Shown: positions 4,550 through 9,315 of the stretch, piece after piece | How the letters are laid out: every line of letters starts with the position of its first letter | Position numbering within the stretch: the stretch's first letter is position 1 | Assembly (NCBI GenBank): GCA_900556645.1 | Contig: USPJ01000026.1 | Location: 1 to 9,315 of the forward strand | DNA length: 9,315 nt | DNA from: an uncultured Lachnospiraceae bacterium | Lineage (GTDB): Bacteria > Bacillota_A > Clostridia > Lachnospirales > Lachnospiraceae | Direction: 5' to 3' | Made by a program: the position numbers and the translations under genes | Notes under the pieces: model-generated | Told to the model about the DNA's origin: nothing | What the model saw: the letters and a program-made list of their open reading frames with translations, nothing else | The model's database searches: none

Positions 4550-6566
4550 AGGACTTTTTTCAAAACTGGCAGTTACGAATATCAAAAATAATAAACAGTT
4601 TTATGTACCGTATCTTTTGACGGGAATCCTGACAGTGGGAATGTTTTATATTATGTGTGCTCTTGCCGGAAATAAAGGTATTGAGCATATGTCAGGTGCC
4701 AGAGATTTGCAGATGATTTTAAATCTGGGTATAGGTGTTATCGGTATTTTCTCTGTGATTTTCCTTTTCTATACCAACAGCTTTATTATAAAGCGGAGAA
4801 AAAAAGAACTGGGCATTTACAGTATTCTCGGTATGGAGAAAAAACATATTGCAGGAATCCTTTTTCGGGAAACCCTATTTACCATGTTGATTTCTGTAGG
4901 CGGCGGATTAGTAACGGGAATCGTCTTTAATAAGCTGCTGACCATGCTTCTGTGTGCCATGATGAAGTTTGAAACACAGATTAAGTTTTATGTTTCCACA
5001 TCGGGAATCCTATGGACGGCAATTTTGTTTGTGGGAATTTATCTGCTGACCTATATTTATGATTTATTACAGATAAAACTGGCAAATCCTATTGAACTTT
5101 TGCAGGGAGGACATACGGGAGAGAAAGAGCCAAAGACAAAAGTCGTTATGGCAATCTTAGGAGTTATCTGTCTGGGTGCAGGCTATTATATTGCTATTAC
5201 TACCAAAAATCCATTGCAGGCACTGACGTTGTTTTTTGTAGCAGTTATCCTTGTCATCGTGGGAACCTATCTGTTGTTTACCGCAGGCAGCATTGCTTTA
5301 TTAAAAATATTGCGGAAAAATAAACGCTATTATTATCAGACAAAACATTTCACATCGGTGTCCGGCATGATTTACCGAATGAAACAGAATGCAGTGGGAT
5401 TGTCCAATATCTGTATTTTATCCACTATGGTATTGGTTGTGGTATCCACCACGGTCAGCCTGTATGTGGGAGTGAATGATGTATTAAAACAGCGTTTTCC
5501 AAGGGATATTTCTATCTATGGTTATTATGAAGGAACGGAGGTGCCGGAAGAAAACAGTATCGTTCCGGTAGTGGAGCAGGCAGTAAAAGAAAGCGGCAGA
5601 AAGATGCGGAATCAGGTGTCCTATCTGGAGTTAGATTTTGCGGCTTTACGAAAAGGAGATGCCTATGTCATGGATGCAAAAGACCCATCCGTATTGGCTA
5701 TGGAGGATATGACAACCTTCAGTATCCTTACCAGAGAGGGATGTGAAAAGCGGTATGATGTAAAAATCCCGGAGCTGGCGGATAATGAGATTGTGTTGAT
5801 TACCTTTGACGATACAAAGATGGAGAAATTGGTATTAAATGACAGAAGCTTTACCGTAACGGATATTAAAAAATTTGAAAAGGATGCGGATACATCCGCT
5901 ATGCTGGATGTGGTAGAGAATTTCTATTATGTTATTGTAAATGATGTGGAAGATATGGAACGAATCTGCCAACTTCAAAATGAGGCCTATGCTCAGGCAG
6001 GAAGTACCATTACCTATAATTATCAATTAGACATTGATGGAACAAAGGAAGAAAAAGAAGAATGTTTCCAGAAAATACAGGAAAACATTAACCAGATTAC
6101 AGACCCGGCAATCAGCCATATTTATTGTGAGGGAAGGGAATCCAGCAGAGATGAATTTTATCATTTGTATGGCGGCTTTTTATTCTTGGGATTATTCTTA
6201 GGAGCCATGTTTTTAATGATAACCGTGCTGATTATTTTCTACAAACAGATTTCCGAGGGCTATGATGACAGAGAACGGTTTGCCATTATGGAAAAGGTAG
6301 GAATGAGCAATGCGGAAGTAAAAGCCACCATACGTTCCCAGATATTGATGGTATTCTTTTGTCCGATATTGATGGCAGCTATTCATGTGGCGGCGGCATT
6401 CCCAATGATAAAGCGTCTGCTGGTACTGTTTAATTTATCCAATACCACTTTGTTTGCAGGCTGTATGATAGGCACGATATTGGTGTTTGCATTAATTTAT
6501 CTTCTAGTATTTTTGCAGACACAAAAGACCTATTACCGGATTGTGGGAGAACAGGTAAATTCTTGA
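4542..6566 (+). CDS. bceB: ABC transporter permease, BceB type, with large extracellular sensor domain
   Basis: The membrane partner of BceA, about 674 aa. I chose the ATG at 4542 (MSKGLFSKLAVTNIK), 8 nt after AGGTGG, over the upstream GTG at 4530. Ten membrane helices can be picked out by hydrophobicity: about 21-41, 58-82, 110-135, 153-175, 201-220, 226-251, 286-310, 542-567, 600-622 and 635-660. Between helices 7 and 8 lies a hydrophilic region of about 230 residues (311-541), the extracellular domain that defines BceB permeases and decides peptide specificity. FtsX-like segments flank it (about 60-180 and 545-660), each with a charged cytoplasmic turn (IIKRRKKELGIYSILGMEKK; DDRERFAIMEKVGMSNAEVK). 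It is expected to sit in a complex with the kinase BceS and signal transport flux to it. Its stop codon overlaps the -35 box of the metG promoter. Confidence 0.92.
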   Translation: MSKGLFSKLAVTNIKNNKQFYVPYLLTGILTVGMFYIMCALAGNKGIEHMSGARDLQMILNLGIGVIGIFSVIFLFYTNSFIIKRRKKELGIYSILGMEKKHIAGILFRETLFTMLISVGGGLVTGIVFNKLLTMLLCAMMKFETQIKFYVSTSGILWTAILFVGIYLLTYIYDLLQIKLANPIELLQGGHTGEKEPKTKVVMAILGVICLGAGYYIAITTKNPLQALTLFFVAVILVIVGTYLLFTAGSIALLKILRKNKRYYYQTKHFTSVSGMIYRMKQNAVGLSNICILSTMVLVVVSTTVSLYVGVNDVLKQRFPRDISIYGYYEGTEVPEENSIVPVVEQAVKESGRKMRNQVSYLELDFAALRKGDAYVMDAKDPSVLAMEDMTTFSILTREGCEKRYDVKIPELADNEIVLITFDDTKMEKLVLNDRSFTVTDIKKFEKDADTSAMLDVVENFYYVIVNDVEDMERICQLQNEAYAQAGSTITYNYQLDIDGTKEEKEECFQKIQENINQITDPAISHIYCEGRESSRDEFYHLYGGFLFLGLFLGAMFLMITVLIIFYKQISEGYDDRERFAIMEKVGMSNAEVKATIRSQILMVFFCPILMAAIHVAAAFPMIKRLLVLFNLSNTTLFAGCMIGTILVFALIYLLVFLQTQKTYYRIVGEQVNS

Positions 6567-6591
6567 CAAACAAGACATTTTATGATATTCT
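6563..6591 (+). promoter_or_regulatory. Promoter of the metG T-box transcript
   Basis: A perfect TTGACA (6563-6568) and a -10 box TATTCT (6586-6591) are 17 nt apart. The -35 box overlaps the bceB stop codon (TGA, 6564-6566). The predicted start is about 6598, shortly before the T-box stem I region. Confidence 0.72.
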
Positions 6592-6597
6592 CGGGGC

Positions 6598-6876
6598 ATA
6601 ATATTGTAAACACCGTGAAAAAGAGAGTACATTTAGGGACCTGTTACAGAGAATCTTCCCAACCATAGGTTGTGCTGCGAGGAAGAACAGAGAAGCAGAT
6701 GGAATATGGCTTTGGAGTGGCATGACTGAACAGAGATGATAAGTCATGAAGGGTTCGCCCGTTACAGCGAAGAGTATTGAGAAGTACTTATTGAGATTTC
6801 TGCTGTGAAGCAGAGATAAATTGAAGTGGTAACACGGGTTATAAGCCCGTCTTCAGAAATGAAGACGGGCATTTTT
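6598..6876 (+). ncRNA. T-box riboswitch leader, methionine specific (AUG specifier)
   Basis: This leader, about 280 nt long, lets uncharged tRNA-Met switch on metG by antitermination. Stem I: CTGTT (6641-6645) pairs with AACAG (6686-6690), and CTTCC (6655-6659) with GGAAG (6681-6685). The AGAGAA bulge and the distal TGCTGCGAG loop resemble the tRNA-elbow-binding motifs. The likely specifier is ATG at 6706-6708, in the usual setting GGAAT-ATG-GC-TTTGGAG. A hairpin CATGACT/AGTCATG (6721-6748), a GGG-TTCG-CCC hairpin (6751-6760) and stem III (6796-6817, GTGA loop) follow. The antiterminator forms from GAAG (6823-6826)/CTTC (6851-6854) and ACGGG (6834-6838)/CCCGT (6846-6850). It leaves the 7-nt bulge TGGTAAC (6827-6833), whose TGGT pairs with an ACCA tRNA end, fitting a discriminator A. 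Pairings were traced by hand. Confidence 0.92.
6845..6876 (+). terminator. T-box-controlled Rho-independent terminator before metG
   Basis: GCCCGTCTTC (6845-6854) and GAAGACGGGC (6861-6870) form a perfect 10-bp stem with a 6-nt loop, followed by ATTTTT. The 5' arm is the same segment used by the T-box antiterminator, so the two structures exclude each other. Without uncharged tRNA the terminator should win. Confidence 0.93.
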
Positions 6877-6914
6877 AGTTACATTAATTATATAGAAAGA
6901 AGGAAAGACAAAAT

Positions 6915-8873
6915 ATGAGTAATAAGGGAAAATATTATATGACAACAGCCATTGCCTATACTTCGGGAAAACCGCATATCGGCAATACCTACGAGATTGT
7001 ATTGGCAGACAGTATTGCCAGATACAAAAGATTAGAAGGTTATGATGTATTTTTCCAGACAGGAACCGATGAACATGGTCAGAAAATCGAATTAAAGGCA
7101 AATGAAGCGGGAATTACCCCGAAGGAATATGTAGATGGGGTGGCAGGAGAGGTTCGTAAAATCTGGGATTTGATGAACACTTCCTACGATAAATTCATCC
7201 GTACCACGGATGAAGACCACGAGAAACAGGTACAGAAGATTTTCAAGAAGCTTTATGACCAGGGTGACATTTATAAAGGACATTATGAAGGTCTTTACTG
7301 TACACCTTGTGAATCTTTCTTTACAGAATCCCAGTTGGTGGATGGCAAATGTCCTGACTGTGGAGCGGAAGTAGTTCCAGCACAGGAGGAGGCATATTTC
7401 TTTAAGATGAGCAAATATGCAGACCGTTTGATTGAGCATATCAATACCCATCCGGAATTTATTCAGCCGGTATCACGTAAAAATGAAATGATGAACAATT
7501 TCCTGCTTCCGGGATTACAGGATTTGTGTGTTTCCAGAACTTCTTTCAAATGGGGAATACCGGTGGATTTTGATGACAAACATGTGGTTTATGTTTGGTT
7601 GGATGCTTTAACCAACTATATCACAGGAATCGGATATGACTGTGACGGCAATTCTACAGAGCAGTTTAAAAAGGACTGGCCGGCAGACCTGCACTTGATA
7701 GGAAAGGACATCATCCGTTTCCATACCATTTACTGGCCGATTTTCTTAATGGCATTGGATTTACCGCTGCCAAAACAGATTTTTGGTCATCCGTGGTTAT
7801 TGCAGGGCGAAGGCAAGATGAGTAAGTCCAAGGGAAACGTCCTCTATGCAGATGAGCTGGTGGATTTCTTTGGAGTAGATGCGGTACGTTATTTTGTACT
7901 TCATGAGATGCCGTTTGAAAATGATGGTGTGATTTCATGGGAGCTTTTGGTGGAACGTATCAATTCCGATTTGGCAAACACTTTAGGAAATCTGGTAAAC
8001 CGTACCATTTCCATGAGCAATAAATATTTTGACGGTGTGGTAAGTAACAAGAATGTCTGTGAAGATGTGGATACGGACTTAAAAGAGGTAGTAACCACCA
8101 CCGTAGACCGTGTAAGTGCAAAGATGGAGGAGCTTCGTGTGGCAGATGCCATAACAGAGATATTCGCACTCTTCAAACGCTGCAACAAATATATCGATGA
8201 GACCATGCCGTGGGCATTGGCAAAGGAAGAGGATAAAAAAGACCGTCTGGCAACCGTTCTTTACAATCTGGTAGAGAGTATCAGCATCGGAGCCACCATG
8301 TTGGAGAGCTTTCTGCCGGAGACAGCAGGGAAAATTTTTGCTCAGTTAAATGCAAAGAAAAGAGGGTTTGAACAGTTGTCTACCTTTGGCTTATATGAAA
8401 GCGGAACGAAAGTGACGGAGAAGCCGGAGATTCTTTTTGCCCGTTTGGATATAGAAGAAGTGTTGAAGAAAGTGGAAGAGCTTCATCCTGCAAAGGAAGA
8501 AGCAACAGAAACTTTCTCAGAACCGGAAATTGATATTGAACCAAAGGAAGAAATCACCTACGATGATTTTATGAAGATGCAATTTCAGGTAGGCGAAATC
8601 ATTGCCTGTGAAGAGGTGCCGAAATCTAAGAAATTGCTTTGTTCTAAGGTGCGTATCGGAAGTGAAGTAAAACAGATTGTTTCCGGTATCAAGAAACATT
8701 ATAGTGCAGAAGAAATGGTTGGCAAGAAAGTTATGGTACTTGTGAACTTAAAACCTGCTAAATTGGCAGGTATCCTGTCAGAAGGAATGTTACTGTGTGC
8801 AGAAGATGAAAACGGAGAATTAGCTCTGATGATACCGGAGAAGAAAATGCCAAGCGGAGCGGAAATCTGTTAA
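6915..8873 (+). CDS. metG: Methionyl-tRNA synthetase with C-terminal tRNA-binding domain
   Basis: A 652-aa class I synthetase that charges tRNA-Met with methionine in the cytoplasm. The Rossmann catalytic domain starts with TTAIAYTSGKPHIGN (HIGH-type motif, H21-I-G-N24). The connective domain has a complete four-cysteine zinc knuckle, C129-T-P-C132 and C146-P-D-C149. The KMSKS loop is exact (GEGKMSKSKGNV, 301-305). An alpha-helical anticodon-binding region follows (about 345-520, including KYIDETMPWALAKEE). A charged linker (about 520-547) joins it to a Trbp111/Arc1p-like OB-fold tRNA-binding domain (about 548-652: DFMKMQFQVGEI, KLLCSKVRIG, QIVSGI, GILSEGMLLCAE). Length and order match bacterial dimeric MetRS. 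The ribosome site AGAAGGAAAG precedes the ATG by a few bases. Expression is controlled by the T-box leader immediately upstream. Confidence 0.97.
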   Translation: MSNKGKYYMTTAIAYTSGKPHIGNTYEIVLADSIARYKRLEGYDVFFQTGTDEHGQKIELKANEAGITPKEYVDGVAGEVRKIWDLMNTSYDKFIRTTDEDHEKQVQKIFKKLYDQGDIYKGHYEGLYCTPCESFFTESQLVDGKCPDCGAEVVPAQEEAYFFKMSKYADRLIEHINTHPEFIQPVSRKNEMMNNFLLPGLQDLCVSRTSFKWGIPVDFDDKHVVYVWLDALTNYITGIGYDCDGNSTEQFKKDWPADLHLIGKDIIRFHTIYWPIFLMALDLPLPKQIFGHPWLLQGEGKMSKSKGNVLYADELVDFFGVDAVRYFVLHEMPFENDGVISWELLVERINSDLANTLGNLVNRTISMSNKYFDGVVSNKNVCEDVDTDLKEVVTTTVDRVSAKMEELRVADAITEIFALFKRCNKYIDETMPWALAKEEDKKDRLATVLYNLVESISIGATMLESFLPETAGKIFAQLNAKKRGFEQLSTFGLYESGTKVTEKPEILFARLDIEEVLKKVEELHPAKEEATETFSEPEIDIEPKEEITYDDFMKMQFQVGEIIACEEVPKSKKLLCSKVRIGSEVKQIVSGIKKHYSAEEMVGKKVMVLVNLKPAKLAGILSEGMLLCAEDENGELALMIPEKKMPSGAEIC

Positions 8874-8892
8874 AAAATTTGAGGTAAAGCCT

Positions 8893-9312
8893 ATGAATCT
8901 TTCCAATTATTCAGGGGAAACCCAGACATTGGTTTCCGAAATAATCAAGGAGCGTTACAATGACCAAACCGGAGTTATGAAAAAATGTGAGCGGTTGAAA
9001 CAGTATGCAAAAGAGCAGCAGGATAATTACCTGCTGGGCATTGCATATTTCTATTTGGCAGAGGGCTATTATGTTCAAGATAATTATGAAACATTTAATG
9101 AATATCTGACAGAGGGAATGAGAATCCAGTTACAGGAAGAACAATGGGAGCTTTTAGCAAGATCCTATAATCTTCTGGGTATAAAAACAGACATGGAGGG
9201 AAGTGGTGTAAGTGCTTTGGACTATTACCTGATAGGTCTGAATTATACGCTGGAATACGATTTGCCATATGAGAGATCTTTAATATATGGCAAATCGTAT
9301 TCCAGCGTATAA
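8893..9312 (+). CDS. TPR-like helical repeat protein, N-terminal part only; stop codon probably artefactual
   Basis: The ORF begins 19 nt after metG with GAGG (8881-8884) 8 nt before the ATG, so it is probably co-transcribed. The 139 readable residues look all-helical, with tetratricopeptide-like pairs: YLLGIAYFYLAEGYYVQDNY, ELLARSYNLLGIKTDMEGSG, SALDYYLIGLNYTLEYDLPY. Such N-terminal repeats often precede a C-terminal output domain (for example GGDEF) in clostridial proteins; none is visible here. After PYERSLIY the sequence becomes the reverse complement of what was just read (right arm 9285-9315). The last eight residues and the TAA (9310-9312) are therefore encoded by the inverted copy, not by normal TPR sequence. 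The natural gene is almost certainly longer. Function unknown. Confidence 0.6.
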   Translation: MNLSNYSGETQTLVSEIIKERYNDQTGVMKKCERLKQYAKEQQDNYLLGIAYFYLAEGYYVQDNYETFNEYLTEGMRIQLQEEQWELLARSYNLLGIKTDMEGSGVSALDYYLIGLNYTLEYDLPYERSLIYGKSYSSV

Positions 9313-9315
9313 TTC
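9240..9315. repeat. Perfect 31-bp inverted repeat at the window edge (probable fold-back chimera)
   Basis: The left arm 9240-9270 (starting GAATTATACGCTGG, ending TTTGCCATAT) is the exact reverse complement of the right arm 9285-9315. The loop between them is 14 nt (9271-9284). The right arm runs to the last base, so its full length is unknown. There is no T run after the arm within the window, and the arm lies inside coding sequence, so a terminator is not the natural reading. Confidence 0.9.

Noticed and set aside
4091..4585. Minus-strand ORF of 164 codons opposite bceA
   Set aside because: It lies antisense to the conserved ATPase motifs of bceA, has no ribosome site that I can see and no recognisable domain. 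The same holds for the other minus-strand ORFs under bceS, the antitoxin, bceB and metG.
6581..6602. TATGAT (6581) or CATAAT (6597) as the -10 box of metG
   Set aside because: TATGAT is only 12 nt and CATAAT 28 nt from the TTGACA. TATTCT at 6586 gives 17 nt.
6699..6701. Alternative ATG as T-box specifier codon
   Set aside because: The ATG at 6706-6708 sits in the usual context just before GC-TTTGGAG, while 6699 is shifted upstream. Both would specify methionine, so the amino-acid call does not change.
6598..6900. SAM riboswitch upstream of the methionine-related gene
   Set aside because: The T-box bulge TGGTAAC, the antiterminator/terminator pairing and the stem I features explain the leader. 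I found no SAM-type aptamer core.
9271..9284. Right-edge hairpin as a transcription terminator
   Set aside because: It lies inside coding sequence, the arms are 31 bp with perfect identity, and no T run follows in the window.
1..9315. CRISPR arrays, tRNA and rRNA genes
   Set aside because: No regularly spaced repeats and no tRNA or rRNA signature sequences were found on either strand by eye.

Overview
The window looks like chromosomal DNA of a Gram-positive Firmicute, most likely a gut clostridium of the Lachnospiraceae type. This rests on moderate to low GC, strong AGGAGG-type ribosome sites, a Bce-type antimicrobial-peptide resistance locus, a T-box leader on a tRNA synthetase gene, and protein style. 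The genus cannot be read from the sequence alone. All convincing genes are on the + strand.

Layout. Bases 1-189 are the 3' end of a sugar-nucleotide enzyme gene, probably a UDP-GlcNAc 2-epimerase. It overlaps a two-component system: a response regulator (179-853) and an intramembrane-sensing histidine kinase (850-1839) of the BceRS type. The matching ABC transporter genes (ATPase 3782-4549, permease 4542-6566; BceAB type) lie almost 2 kb downstream. A perfect match to the BceR-type operator core, TTACA-N4-TGTAA, sits in front of the ATPase gene, so regulator and target can be paired from the sequence.

Between bceRS and bceAB lies a three-gene cassette with its own promoter and terminator. 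It holds a probable MqsR/RelE-like toxin (1885-2310) and a large antitoxin carrying a YgiT/MqsA-type zinc finger, an Xre/MqsA helix-turn-helix and a C-terminal Panacea (DUF4065/SocA-like) domain (2328-3374). A small, very AT-rich ORF with one predicted membrane helix follows (3347-3619). A 16-bp perfect palindrome fills almost exactly the spacer between the -35 and -10 elements of the cassette promoter and is very likely the autoregulatory operator. The cassette terminator hairpin overlaps the bceA promoter region.

Downstream, a promoter whose -35 box overlaps the bceB stop codon drives a T-box leader. This has a probable AUG specifier, a TGGT acceptor-binding sequence, and mutually exclusive antiterminator and terminator. 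It controls metG, a methionyl-tRNA synthetase with a C-terminal tRNA-binding domain (6915-8873). A TPR-like gene starts 19 nt after metG and runs into a perfect 31-bp inverted repeat at the extreme right edge (9240-9315). Its apparent stop codon lies in the second arm, so this ORF is probably truncated by a fold-back chimera at a contig end.

How it works together (inference from the families). BceB detects a peptide antibiotic at the membrane, BceS and BceR relay the signal, and BceR switches on bceAB. The toxin-antitoxin cassette is an autonomous passenger within this locus. metG is a separate housekeeping unit responding to uncharged tRNA-Met.
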